Below, one piece after another: positions 18,504 to 26,484 of a stretch of 64,000 nt of DNA. The DNA lies in NCBI RefSeq assembly GCF_001592045.1, contig NZ_BCWB01000025.1:1-64000 (forward strand), written 5' to 3'. The position numbers and the translations under genes were made by a program. Numbering within the stretch: position 1 is the first letter of the stretch; each line of letters begins with the position of its first letter. The stretch comes from Thermobifida fusca NBRC 14071 = JCM 3263. Lineage in GTDB: Bacteria; Actinomycetota; Actinomycetes; Streptosporangiales; Streptosporangiaceae. The notes under the pieces are model-generated. The model saw nothing but the letters and a program-made list of their open reading frames with translations. It was not told where the DNA came from and did not search any database.

Positions 18504-19757
18504 TCATGCCGTAGCGTCCACGGAAGCGTTGCGCGTGGCGACTGCTCCGCGCAGCGCGGGCGCCACGACGGCGATCCCCAGGCACAGCACGGCTGGGACC
18601 ACCAGCGCCATAGCGATGTCGATGGTGTGCGCGACCGCGCCGATCGCGACCGGGCCGCTCAACAGGCCCACTTGGCCCATGCCGGAGACGAAGCTGAGGT
18701 TGCGGCCCGCGCGCCGCGGGTCGTACTCCACGGCCGCACCGAACACGTGCGGGATGATGCAGGACAGTCCGGCACCCATGAGAGCGAACCCGGCGATCCC
18801 GGTCCCTGCCCACGGGGTGGCCAGGATCAGGGTCAGTCCTGCGGTGGCCACCAGCGCGCCGCCGCGCACGATCGCCACTGCGCCCAGGGTGGCGGTGAGC
18901 CGGTCGCCGACCAGGCGGCCCGCCGCCATGAGGGCGGAGAATGCGGAGAAGCCGAGGGCGGCTACGGCCCCGGACGCGCCCCGTGCGTCGTGCAGGTAGA
19001 CCGCGGCCCAGTCGGTGACGGAGCCTTCGGCGAGCATGCAGCAGAACGCTGCCACCCCGAACAGGACGATCCGCCACGGTATCCCCCGTTGCGGTCGCGG
19101 TGGGGCTGGGGTGGGGCGGGTAGCGGCCACGGTGTCCACGTCGCGGCCCCGCAGCAGCCACGGGCGCACCCCAAGGGCGAGCCCTGCCATGGCCAGCGCC
19201 ACGGCAGCGAAGGTGAGCGGCGCGGCCACGTCGAAGTAGGCGGTGGCGCCGCCCACGGCTGCTCCGGTGAAGCCGCCGATGGAGAAAGCGGCGTGGAAGG
19301 AGGCCATGATGGGGCGTCCGTAGCGCCGCTCTACCCGGGCCGCGTGCACGTTCATCGGCACGCCCAGGAGTCCGCTGCCGAGCCCGACCGCGACCAGTGC
19401 GGTGAACAGGTAGGGCAGGGAGTTGGCGAATCCTGGGCCGATGAGGGTGAGGGAGGCAAGCAGCGCTGCGGGCGGCATCACTGCGCCGCTGCCGTAGCGG
19501 TCCACCATGCGCCCGGCCAGTTGCATGGCGGCCAGCGAGCCGACCGCCATACCGAGCAGGGCCAGGCTCAGCTCGCCGTCGTTGAGGCCGGCGCGCTGCT
19601 TGACCTCGGGGATACGGGATGCCCAGACCGCGATGATCATGCCCGCGATGAAGAAGTGGGCGACCACGGCGATGCGGGCGCGACGGAGCCGGGAGGTTCG
19701 CTCCCGGAGCAGCTTGACGGAAACGGGCAGACGGAATTCGTGCTGGTTCTCAGCCAC
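18504..19757 (-). CDS. Major facilitator superfamily transporter
   Basis: A 417-residue MFS protein with 12 predicted helices. The motif-A-like loop GRMVDRYGSG lies near residue 83 and a central cytosolic loop rich in Pro/Arg (~residues 205-225) separates the halves. The opening pattern VWASRIPEVKQRAGLNDGELSLALLG recalls the YbjJ-like branch of uncharacterised MFS proteins. The substrate is unknown. Two DeoR repressors flank it (19894-20652 and 17342-18136), so control by a sugar phosphate, and thus sugar or nucleoside transport, is plausible. The start is ATG 19757. Confidence 0.85.
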   Translation of the reverse strand: MAENQHEFRLPVSVKLLRERTSRLRRARIAVVAHFFIAGMIIAVWASRIPEVKQRAGLNDGELSLALLGMAVGSLAAMQLAGRMVDRYGSGAVMPPAALLASLTLIGPGFANSLPYLFTALVAVGLGSGLLGVPMNVHAARVERRYGRPIMASFHAAFSIGGFTGAAVGGATAYFDVAAPLTFAAVALAMAGLALGVRPWLLRGRDVDTVAATRPTPAPPRPQRGIPWRIVLFGVAAFCCMLAEGSVTDWAAVYLHDARGASGAVAALGFSAFSALMAAGRLVGDRLTATLGAVAIVRGGALVATAGLTLILATPWAGTGIAGFALMGAGLSCIIPHVFGAAVEYDPRRAGRNLSFVSGMGQVGLLSGPVAIGAVAHTIDIAMALVVPAVLCLGIAVVAPALRGAVATRNASVDATA

Positions 19758-19893
19758 GGCTCACCAATCCGATGGGGGGTAGCAGGGACAGCCTGGACCG
19801 CAGGGTCGCGGCGATCGCAGGCGGGACGGTGGACTGCGGCGGACGACCGCCGCGGGGACCGGCGGGACCCTGTAGGGACCGGTGTCCGGTCAG

Positions 19894-20652
19894 TCAGACG
19901 CGGTGGACCGCCACTCCGGCGGCCCGGATCTCGGTGACGCTGTCGTCGGACGCACCAGTGTCGGTGACCAGCACGTCAAAGTCGCTGACGGGGCCGACAT
20001 GGCCCATGGTCACCTGGCCGATCTTGGTGGAGTCGGCGGCCAGGACGACCTGCTGCGCCGACCGCATCGCAGCCCGTTTGATGGCGACGTCGGCCAGGTC
20101 GTAGGCGGTGACCCCGTCGGCCAAGGAGAGCCCGCAACAGCTCAGTACAGCAGTGTCGAAGCGGACCGCGGCCAAAGAGGCCTCGGTCAGCGGACCGGTC
20201 ATGGCCAGTTCTCCGGAACGCACTTCTCCCCCGGGCATGAGGAGCCGGACCGTGGTGCTCTCGCTGAGCACCGCTGCCGCTTGCAGCGACAGCGGCATCA
20301 CGGTGACGTGCCGTTCTGCGAGAGCACGGGCGACCTCCACGACGGTGGTGCCCCGGTCCAAGAGGACCGCCTGCCCGTCGCTGATGAGTTCGCCCACGGC
20401 CTGGCCGATGCGCTTCTTCGCGTCGACGGCCATGCGCTCCCGGATGGCGTAGGGCGGTTCCTGGCCACGTGGTAGGAGGCTGACTGCACCCCCGTGCACG
20501 CGCCGCAGGACGCCCTTATCCGCCAGGTGGTCCAGGTCACGGCGGATGGTCATCTCCGAATGGCCGGTGAGTTCGGCAAGTTCGGCAACGCTCACCTCCC
20601 CTTCAGCCCGGAGGCGAGCCACGATGAGGTCCATCCGCTCTGCACTGTCCAC
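19894..20652 (-). CDS. DeoR/GlpR-family transcriptional regulator
   Basis: A 252-residue repressor. The winged helix is at residues 1-55 (MDLIVARLRAEGEVSVAELAE...SEMTIRRDLDHLADKG, then RRVHGGA). The effector domain has LLDRGTTVVEVARAL and ADSTKIGQ, as in DeoR-type sensors. ATG 20652 lies next to a divergent intergenic region with symmetric sequences, so autoregulation and control of the divergent PPTase gene are possible. The MFS gene follows 136 bp downstream on the same strand. Confidence 0.9.
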   Translation of the reverse strand: MDSAERMDLIVARLRAEGEVSVAELAELTGHSEMTIRRDLDHLADKGVLRRVHGGAVSLLPRGQEPPYAIRERMAVDAKKRIGQAVGELISDGQAVLLDRGTTVVEVARALAERHVTVMPLSLQAAAVLSESTTVRLLMPGGEVRSGELAMTGPLTEASLAAVRFDTAVLSCCGLSLADGVTAYDLADVAIKRAAMRSAQQVVLAADSTKIGQVTMGHVGPVSDFDVLVTDTGASDDSVTEIRAAGVAVHRV

Positions 20653-20659
20653 GACTCAA

Positions 20660-20714
20660 TTCAAACACAGAACTTGTTCGTTTTCGCCTTATTAGGCGAT
20701 TTTTTGTGTGTGAA
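20660..20714. promoter_or_regulatory. Paired inverted-repeat operator candidate between the DeoR and PPTase genes
   Basis: TTCAAACACA (20660-20669) is mirrored by TGTGTGTGAA (20705-20714), nine of ten positions. A second small dyad, GAAC-TT-GTTC, lies at 20670-20679. The arms sit 8 bp and about 53 bp from the DeoR start codon. This is the layout expected for an autoregulated DeoR-type repressor. Seen as symmetry only. Confidence 0.45.
20685..20705 (+). terminator. Short hairpin with T-run (terminator/attenuator-like)
   Basis: CGCCT-TATT-AGGCG (20685-20698) is followed by A and six T, the shape of a weak intrinsic terminator on the plus strand. It sits inside the divergent region upstream of the PPTase, between the two arms of the operator candidate. 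It could end stray transcripts or act as an attenuator. Confidence 0.4.
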
Positions 20715-20783
20715 CTATCAGCCTTTGTGAGTGATTGGTGGCACAGTGCGCTCTGGTCCGGTCTCGTAGGCCACAATGGGGAG

Positions 20784-21560
20784 GTGTCTGCCACGTCTCC
20801 CTCCCACCATTGCGACGTGTGGTGGGCCTCCCCTGCGCTCGCCTCCCCTGAGCTGCTCGGCCTGCTCGACGAAACCGAACGGGCCCGCCACTCCCGCTTC
20901 CGCCGTTCCGACGACCGGGACCGCTACGCGGTGGCGCACGCCCTCGCGCGCCTCCTCTGCGCCCACGCAGCCGGATGCGACCCCCGCGAGGTGGTCTTCC
21001 ACCGCCGCTGCGGCCACTGCACCCGGCCTGAACCGCACGGCAAACCGCATCCGGGCGGTCCGGCGGCCGGCTGGGAGATCTCGATCACCCACTCGGGCGA
21101 CCGGGTCGGTGTGGCCCTCACCCGTGGCCTCCCCGTCGGGCTGGATGTGGAGGGCATCACCGACCGCGATCTGGACGGGCTCGCCTCCTACGCACTGACC
21201 GCGCGGGAGCACGCCGCGTGGCGTGCCCTCGACGCCGCCGACCGTGCTGCGGGCTTCTTCACCTACTGGGCGCGCAAGGAGGCGCTCCTCAAAGCCACCG
21301 GCCAAGGCCTGGCCGGGGGGTTGACCTCGGTGGAGGTCAGTCCACCCGATGCGGCTGCAGCCCTGCTGGCCTGGCACGGGCCGGAAGCCCCCACTCAGGT
21401 GTGGCTGTGCGACCTGGACGCCGGGGCCGACTACCGCGCCGCGCTGGCCGTGGTCTCCGCCCGCCCGGTCACGGTGGCCGTCCACGACGCCTCTGTTTTG
21501 TTAAACCAATCACGGCAGATGTTCGATTCGGGGTCTGCGCTTCTGCCAAACCCCCGGTAA
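20784..21560 (+). CDS. 4'-Phosphopantetheinyl transferase (Sfp type)
   Basis: This enzyme moves phosphopantetheine from CoA to the carrier-protein serines of NRPSs, here most likely FscG, FscH, FscI and the aryl carrier protein. About 258 residues run from GTG 20784; the frame is open to GTG 20706, but that start lies within the hairpin and operator arm. Motifs: CDVWWA at the N-terminus, RRCGHC-TRPEPHGKP, ISITHSGDRVGVAL, the metal-binding GLDVEGI (Asp and Glu) and FFTYWARKEALLKATGQGL. The best ribosome-like GGGGAGG abuts GTG 20784, so the exact start is uncertain. It is the only PPTase in the window. Confidence 0.88.
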   Translation: MSATSPSHHCDVWWASPALASPELLGLLDETERARHSRFRRSDDRDRYAVAHALARLLCAHAAGCDPREVVFHRRCGHCTRPEPHGKPHPGGPAAGWEISITHSGDRVGVALTRGLPVGLDVEGITDRDLDGLASYALTAREHAAWRALDAADRAAGFFTYWARKEALLKATGQGLAGGLTSVEVSPPDAAAALLAWHGPEAPTQVWLCDLDAGADYRAALAVVSARPVTVAVHDASVLLNQSRQMFDSGSALLPNPR

Positions 21561-21666
21561 GACCGGTCCCAGCGGGACTCGGCCCCGCGGCTGCCCCGTG
21601 TCCCGGCGGGGTCAAACATGGCGGAAGGGTCACATTCCTGTGCTGGTCAGGTAAGCCGTTCCTGCC

Positions 21667-21703
21667 TTGACCCGCTTTCAGCGGTGTTGATGTATTTCAA
21701 AGC
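21667..21703 (+). promoter_or_regulatory. Promoter candidate of the peptidase / peptide / JmjC operon
   Basis: TTGACC (21667-21672) and TGTATT (21691-21696) are 18 bp apart, in a locally A/T-rich patch. Transcription would begin around 21703-21704, at the GTG start codon of the peptidase. No ribosome site precedes that GTG, so a leaderless message is likely. Inferred from sequence shape. Confidence 0.4.
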
Positions 21704-23764
21704 GTGCCCAGCAACCCGCCGCGTCTCTTGTCGCCTGCTGCTGTCCCTGACCCCTACCGCTGGCTGGAGGACGACGACTCGCCGCGCTGCCTCCGCTGGC
21801 TCGCCGCCCGAGACGCCGAGTTCCAGTCAGCTCTCCCGACTTGGCCCCTGCGCGACGCACTCGCCGCGGAGATCCGCCACCTGGTCGCCACCACCCAGTG
21901 GTCTCCGCCCCTGCGGCGCGGCGGTCTGCTGTTCGCCACCCGGCGCGACGGCGGCGACGAGCATCCTCGCCTCGTCGTCATCGAACCTTCGGGCCGCGAA
22001 CGCGTCCTGTTCGACCCGACCGTCGGCGACCCGGACGGCACCACCACCCTCGACGCCTGGGAGCCCAGCCCGGACGGCACCCTGGTCGCAGTCCAGACGT
22101 CGCACGGCGGGACCGAACGCGGGGAACTGCACGTCCTGTCCGTCGCCACCGGCAGGCCCGTCGAACCTCCGATTCCCGGGGTCCGCTACGCCCACGTGGC
22201 GTGGCTGCCCGCCTCCTACGGACCGGCGTTCTACTTCGTGCGCCGCGACAGCGCTAACGGGCGGCGCGGTGTGTGGCTGCACCGGGTAGGCCGCAAGGAG
22301 GACACGCTGGTCCACCCGTGCCAAGCGGCACGCACCGTGCCCGGCGTGCGACTCCACCGCGACCGGTGGCTCGTCGTCACCGAAAGCCACGGCACCGGGC
22401 ACCGCAACGACCTGTGGCTGGCCGACTTGGCCGCGAGCCCGCCCGAAGCTCCCGTGCTGCGGCCGGTGCACGTGGGCCGCGACGTGGAATCGGAGGCCAC
22501 GATAGGCCCAGACGGCCTGCTGTACCTGCGCACCACCTGGCATGCCCCGCTGCGCCGGATCTGTGTGGCCGACCCGGCCGCCCCCGCCCCGGAACACTGG
22601 CGGGAAGTGGTCCCCGAGGCCCCGGACGCCCTCCTCGACGGGTTCGCGGTGGCGGGCCGTGCCGACGCCGTCGACGTGGTGTACACCCGCACCCGGCTCG
22701 GCATCAGCGAACTGCGCGTCCACACCCCCGGCAGCGCCCGCGCCGACTGGGTGGTCCCCCTGCCCGGGGAAGGCATGGTCGCCCAGGTAACCGCGGACAC
22801 CAGCGGGGAGGTGTACTTCTGCTACGCCGACGTGGCCACCCCGTTGACGGTGTTCACGCTCGGGGCGGACGGCGTCCCCGTCCCTTGGCCACCGCACGCG
22901 GCCTCCCTGCCCCCGCGCACCCCGATCGAACGGCGCAGCCTGTCGTACCTGTCCTTCGACGGGGTCCGGGTGCCCCTCACGATCTTTGCGCTTCCCGGCA
23001 CCCCGCCGGGCCCCACCATCCTGCACGCCTACGGCGGATTCGGCCGCCCTCGACAGTTCGGGTTCTCCGCCACCGTGCTGGCCTGGCTGCGCCATGGCGG
23101 CCGCTACGCCGTGGCACACGTGCGCGGCGGCGGCGACTTCGGCCGCACCTGGCACCTCGCCGGTGCTGGACGGCACAAAGTACGCGCGGTCCGCGACCTG
23201 GTCGCCGCCGCGGACTTCCTTGTCGCCCGGGGAGAGTGCCGCCGCGACGAACTGTGCCTTTCCGGCGGCTCCGCCGGCGGTCTGCTCGTGCTGGCCGCGA
23301 TCGCCCGCCGCCCGGACCTGTGCGCCGCAGTCATCGCGTTGGCCCCGCTCGCGGACATGATCCGCTTCCCGCAGCTCGGCTTGGGCGCGATGTGGAGCCG
23401 CGAATTCGGCAGCGTCACCGACCCCGAGGATTTCGCGGCACTACTCGACTACTCCCCCTACCACCGTGTGCTCCGCACTCCGCCCGCCGCGTATCCGGCG
23501 GTGCTCCTCACCGGTTTCCACGGCGACACCCGCACCGGCCCTGCCCATCCCCGGAAGATGTGCGCGGCCCTCCAAGAACGGACGCGCGGCCCGCGTCCCA
23601 TCCTGCTGCGCTACGAGCACGGGGTGGGCCACGGGCCGCGCGCGGTCAGCCGCGCGGTCGAACTCGCGGCCGACGCCCATGCGTTCGCGGCCGCGCAGAC
23701 AGGGCTGTCCCCGACCCGCCGGCCCTCGGCGGGCGCGGCCCTCAGCACGCAGCAAGGGAGGTGA
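21704..23764 (+). CDS. Prolyl oligopeptidase family serine peptidase (S9A)
   Basis: A 686-residue cytosolic peptidase with no signal peptide. It opens with the S9A motif DPYRWLEDDDSP. A beta-propeller fills about residues 70-400, and an alpha/beta-hydrolase domain follows. The catalytic triad is visible: Ser523 in GGSAGG, Asp608 in HGDTRTGP and His643 in GVGHGP. The family cuts after proline in short peptides; some members remove RiPP leaders (FlaP of flavipeptin) or macrocyclise peptides (PCY1, POPB). Its stop codon overlaps the ribosome site of the 37-residue peptide gene 8 bp downstream, so the two are made together. That peptide has exactly one proline. Confidence 0.88.
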   Translation: MPSNPPRLLSPAAVPDPYRWLEDDDSPRCLRWLAARDAEFQSALPTWPLRDALAAEIRHLVATTQWSPPLRRGGLLFATRRDGGDEHPRLVVIEPSGRERVLFDPTVGDPDGTTTLDAWEPSPDGTLVAVQTSHGGTERGELHVLSVATGRPVEPPIPGVRYAHVAWLPASYGPAFYFVRRDSANGRRGVWLHRVGRKEDTLVHPCQAARTVPGVRLHRDRWLVVTESHGTGHRNDLWLADLAASPPEAPVLRPVHVGRDVESEATIGPDGLLYLRTTWHAPLRRICVADPAAPAPEHWREVVPEAPDALLDGFAVAGRADAVDVVYTRTRLGISELRVHTPGSARADWVVPLPGEGMVAQVTADTSGEVYFCYADVATPLTVFTLGADGVPVPWPPHAASLPPRTPIERRSLSYLSFDGVRVPLTIFALPGTPPGPTILHAYGGFGRPRQFGFSATVLAWLRHGGRYAVAHVRGGGDFGRTWHLAGAGRHKVRAVRDLVAAADFLVARGECRRDELCLSGGSAGGLLVLAAIARRPDLCAAVIALAPLADMIRFPQLGLGAMWSREFGSVTDPEDFAALLDYSPYHRVLRTPPAAYPAVLLTGFHGDTRTGPAHPRKMCAALQERTRGPRPILLRYEHGVGHGPRAVSRAVELAADAHAFAAAQTGLSPTRRPSAGAALSTQQGR

Positions 23765-23772
23765 AGAGATCC

Positions 23773-23886
23773 ATGGACGACGCCCTCTTCGAAGTCGAGG
23801 TCGAGGACCTGCCGGAAGTCACGTCGCGTGATGTCACCGCTGGTCAGGACAGCGACGGTACGGACGGTAGCTCCGACTTCATCTGA
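23773..23886 (+). CDS. Candidate RiPP precursor peptide (37 residues)
   Basis: No family recognised with certainty. The peptide opens MDDALFEVEVEDLPEV. Residues 6-10 (FEVEV) resemble the FNLD-type recognition box of class I lanthipeptide-like leaders, and the only proline is at position 14. The C-terminal half is rich in Asp, Ser, Thr and Gly (TSRDVTAGQ, then DSDGTDGSSDFI) and has no cysteine. The ribosome site GGAGGTGA is near-perfect and lies across the peptidase stop, so strong translation is expected. It is followed by a hairpin (23894-23920) and an oxygenase gene. Small acidic leader, Ser/Thr/Asp-rich core and neighbours together suggest a precursor; alternatively it is a small regulatory peptide. 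Confidence 0.65.
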   Translation: MDDALFEVEVEDLPEVTSRDVTAGQDSDGTDGSSDFI

Positions 23887-23893
23887 TCCGCGC

Positions 23894-23920
23894 GCCGCCG
23901 AGGCCCTGTGCCTCGGCGGC
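23894..23920 (+). terminator. Perfect 11-bp hairpin between peptide and oxygenase genes
   Basis: GCCGCCGAGGC (23894-23904) pairs fully with GCCTCGGCGGC (23910-23920) around a 5-nt loop, followed by TTTCCCCTCT. It begins 7 bp after the peptide stop codon. A partial terminator or mRNA-stabilising hairpin here would yield much more peptide than modifying enzyme, a usual arrangement in peptide natural-product operons. Confidence 0.75.
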
Positions 23921-23961
23921 TTTCCCCTCTCCACGCCCTCTTCGACTTTGGAAAGGATCCG

Positions 23962-25149
23962 ATGACTGACCGACTGTTCACTGAGACGCTGCTTGCCGCG
24001 GTGGGCGAAGACCTGCTGCGCACTCGGCTGTCGGAGGAGTTCATCCGCGTCGACCTGGGCGCAGAGACCGTGGCGCCGCTCCTCACTTTCGACGCGCTCA
24101 GCGAACTGCTCAGCACCCACCAGTTGGAGCCGCCCCGGCTGCGGCTGCATCGCGCCGGCGCACCGGTCCCCCTCGACAACTACACCGAGGTCGGTGAGGC
24201 TTCGGGGGTGCAGCGCCGTCTGGTGCGGCCGGAAGCGCTCTACGCACAGTTGCGGCAGGGCGCGAGCCTGGTGCTTGACGGTATCGACCGGATCCATCCG
24301 CCGATCCGCGCGGCCGCCGACGACCTGATGCGTCTCGTGCACGAACGGGTCCAGGTCAACCTGTACTTGATCTGGGGGGACTCCCACGGGTTCAACACCC
24401 ACTGGGACGACCACGACACGTTCATCGTGCAGGTGGCGGGCACCAAGCACTGGCAGGTCCACGGCCAGGGCACCCGCCCGTATCCGATGAAAGAAGACAT
24501 CGACCACTCCCACCAGCCTCCTGAGGGCACGGTGTGGGAGGGGACCGTCCGTGCCGGGGAGGTCCTGCACGTCCCGCGCGGCTGGTGGCACACGGTGACC
24601 GGAACCGGGGACGTCAGCATGCACTTGACGTTCGGGTTCACCCGGGCTACCGGGGTGGACTGGGCGCGGTGGCTGGTGGACCGGCTCTACGAGGTCGAGT
24701 TCGCACGCCGGGACCTGCCCCGGTTCGCCACCCCGGAGGAGCGGCGCAAGCACCAGCACGAACTGCTCCGTCACCTGATGGACCTGGCAGAACAGCACGG
24801 CCTCGACGAGTTCCTCACCGACCGCGACTCCCGTTTCCCGCGCCGCCAGTCCTTCTCCTTGCCGTGGGCGGTGGACGGTGCCACGCCGCAGCCGGACACT
24901 GTGGTGGAGTTCACGCCGATTCTGCCGTCGGCGCTCCGCGACGAGGGGCAGAAAGTCGCGCTGACGGTGGCGGGCCGCCGCTACACGTTCGCGAAAGCCG
25001 CGCAGCCGCTCCTGGAAGTCCTGGTCGATGCGCGTGTCCTGACTGTCGCGGAGCTCGCAGAGCGTGCCGGGGCGGAGGTGGAGACGGCGGCCGCGCTGGC
25101 GCGGGTACTCGTCCAGCACCACCTCGTACTTTTGCGGAGTACGTCCTGA
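23962..25149 (+). CDS. JmjC/cupin-type 2-oxoglutarate oxygenase (ROXY-like)
   Basis: A 395-residue protein. The double-stranded beta-helix holds the iron ligands His147 and Asp149 (NTHWDDHDTF) and His210 (PRGWWHTV). Lys162 in AGTKHWQVHG is placed like the 2-oxoglutarate-side residues of No66/YcfD-type ribosomal oxygenases. A helical part (~240-290) and a winged-helix-like end (~330-395) complete the ROXY plan. The start is ATG 23962 behind GAAAGGA. Its place 41 bp after the peptide hairpin suggests it hydroxylates or crosslinks the peptide. The rival idea is a ribosomal-protein hydroxylase unrelated to the peptide. Confidence 0.8.
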   Translation: MTDRLFTETLLAAVGEDLLRTRLSEEFIRVDLGAETVAPLLTFDALSELLSTHQLEPPRLRLHRAGAPVPLDNYTEVGEASGVQRRLVRPEALYAQLRQGASLVLDGIDRIHPPIRAAADDLMRLVHERVQVNLYLIWGDSHGFNTHWDDHDTFIVQVAGTKHWQVHGQGTRPYPMKEDIDHSHQPPEGTVWEGTVRAGEVLHVPRGWWHTVTGTGDVSMHLTFGFTRATGVDWARWLVDRLYEVEFARRDLPRFATPEERRKHQHELLRHLMDLAEQHGLDEFLTDRDSRFPRRQSFSLPWAVDGATPQPDTVVEFTPILPSALRDEGQKVALTVAGRRYTFAKAAQPLLEVLVDARVLTVAELAERAGAEVETAAALARVLVQHHLVLLRSTS

Positions 25150-25188
25150 CCTGCGGAATGTGCCGGTAGCCAGAATTGCCTTCCCAAG

Positions 25189-25207
25189 TTAATTTAGGCT
25201 AGCCTTA
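25189..25207. promoter_or_regulatory. Iron box (IdeR/DmdR-type operator candidate) before the FhuF-like gene
   Basis: TTAATTTAGGCTAGCCTTA matches the actinobacterial iron-box consensus TTAGGTTAGGCTAACCTAA at 15 of 19 positions. It is 73 bp upstream of ATG 25281. Expected effect: repression by the DtxR-family regulator when Fe(II) is plentiful. Confidence 0.75.
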
Positions 25208-25280
25208 GTTCCGCGTCAGCGCTGCGCGTTTTGTTGCGCTATCTCCATTAACGTGCCACGCGGAAAGGCTTCTCCGGCAC

Positions 25281-26147
25281 ATGACCCGTCAGTGTCACCC
25301 GCTTGCGACCGTAGTCGACGCTTGTGCGCCTCTCCGGTTCGCTCCGCTGCCGGACCTGCGCCTCCGGTCGTTCACCCGGTCCGGAGACCAGGGTGACGCC
25401 GGGCAGTGGTGCCGTGCCGACTTGTTGGCCGCGAAAAACGCCTTCGCACCGGTCTACGACGGGTTCGTCGCGGCCACTCGGCCCGGCCACCGGCTGCCCG
25501 CCGCCACCCACTTCCTGCGCGCAGTGTTCCGGGAACCGATCTTCCTTGTCGCGGCGGGACTGTACCTGACCGGCCGTGCCCCGCTCCTGGACGCCAGCCA
25601 CCTGTGGTTTCCAGTCCGCGCCGACCGCACCCTCGGCACTCCGATGCTCACGGAGTTGAAAGTGGCTGTGACCGCCGACGACCGCTTCGCCGGCCACCCG
25701 GAAACGGTCACCTTCCCCGGCAGCGACGACGTGGTCCGCGCCGCAGCGCACGCGATGGTCGCCGCGTTCACCCCGGTGATTGACGCCCTGTCCGCGCACA
25801 CCCGGGTGGGGAAGCGGACCCTGTGGGGCTGGGTGCTGGACACTGCGCACTTTTACATGCTCAACCCGGCGCGTTTCCTCGGCCGCGACGCACAGGCAGC
25901 ATGGGCGCTGGCCAACCGGTTGGCCGATGCTCTCCTCGAGGCCGGGGCGGTGACACGGGCCCGTCCCCGCCTGTTCCCGTTCTGCGACAACCATCCGCGT
26001 GGCACCTGGGCGGTCCGGGGCACGTGCTGCTTCGACTACAAGGGCGACCCCGAGCACGGCTACTGCACGACCTGCCCGCACAAGTGCGACAACGAGCGCC
26101 GCAACGAGCTTCAGGAGTGGCTGCGCAACCCCGCGCTGGCCCCCTAG
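25281..26147 (+). CDS. FhuF-like [2Fe-2S] ferric-siderophore reductase
   Basis: A 288-residue protein. The family mark is the C-terminal cysteine cluster GTCCFDYKGDPEHGYCTTC, followed by PHKC, which holds a [2Fe-2S] centre in FhuF-type ferric reductases. The N-terminal three-quarters is an IucA/FhuF-like helical domain with no signal peptide or membrane helix. It would reduce ferric fuscachelin-like complexes in the cytosol to free the iron. The upstream iron box and the facing siderophore genes support this. It converges with the hypothetical gene at 26485. Confidence 0.85.
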   Translation: MTRQCHPLATVVDACAPLRFAPLPDLRLRSFTRSGDQGDAGQWCRADLLAAKNAFAPVYDGFVAATRPGHRLPAATHFLRAVFREPIFLVAAGLYLTGRAPLLDASHLWFPVRADRTLGTPMLTELKVAVTADDRFAGHPETVTFPGSDDVVRAAAHAMVAAFTPVIDALSAHTRVGKRTLWGWVLDTAHFYMLNPARFLGRDAQAAWALANRLADALLEAGAVTRARPRLFPFCDNHPRGTWAVRGTCCFDYKGDPEHGYCTTCPHKCDNERRNELQEWLRNPALAP

Positions 26148-26484
26148 CGGCTTCCGGCGGCCCTGCCCTCGGGGTTTTCGGGAGTGCTCACCTTGTGCCC
26201 GGGCGCAGAGCCGCCGGCACGGCCCTGCGCCGGCAGCACGGGTCGCGGGGACACGAAGCCTTGGCTCCGCGGCCCGTTCCGCTCCACGGGGCACGCCGCC
26301 AGTTGCGCACCCCTGATCAGGAAAGCTTCTGACCTCTTTTCTCTGCACTGGCCGGTGTTGCGCCTGGTTCCGGGGCCCGGCGCAGGGCTCTGGCCGCGCA
26401 CACCGGCCCGCCCCTGCGGGTGCGCCCTTCGCCCTCTCAGGCGTTGCCCCAGCGGCCTGGGACCAGACCGCGGTCCCGGCAGGC
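26148..26484. other. 337-bp convergent non-coding stretch
   Basis: The sequence is G+C-rich with imperfect inverted repeats, for example CCGGTGT 26353-26359 with ACACCGG 26400-26406. These may end transcription from both sides. No supportable gene was seen. Confidence 0.4.

Noticed and set aside
23773-23886. Reading the 37-residue peptide as a classical lanthipeptide or thiopeptide
   Set aside because: The core has no cysteine and no dehydratase, cyclase or YcaO gene is nearby; only the leader box is similar.
25189-26147. Including the FhuF-like gene in the RiPP-like operon
   Set aside because: It has its own iron box after the JmjC gene, and its cysteine cluster marks it as part of iron release.
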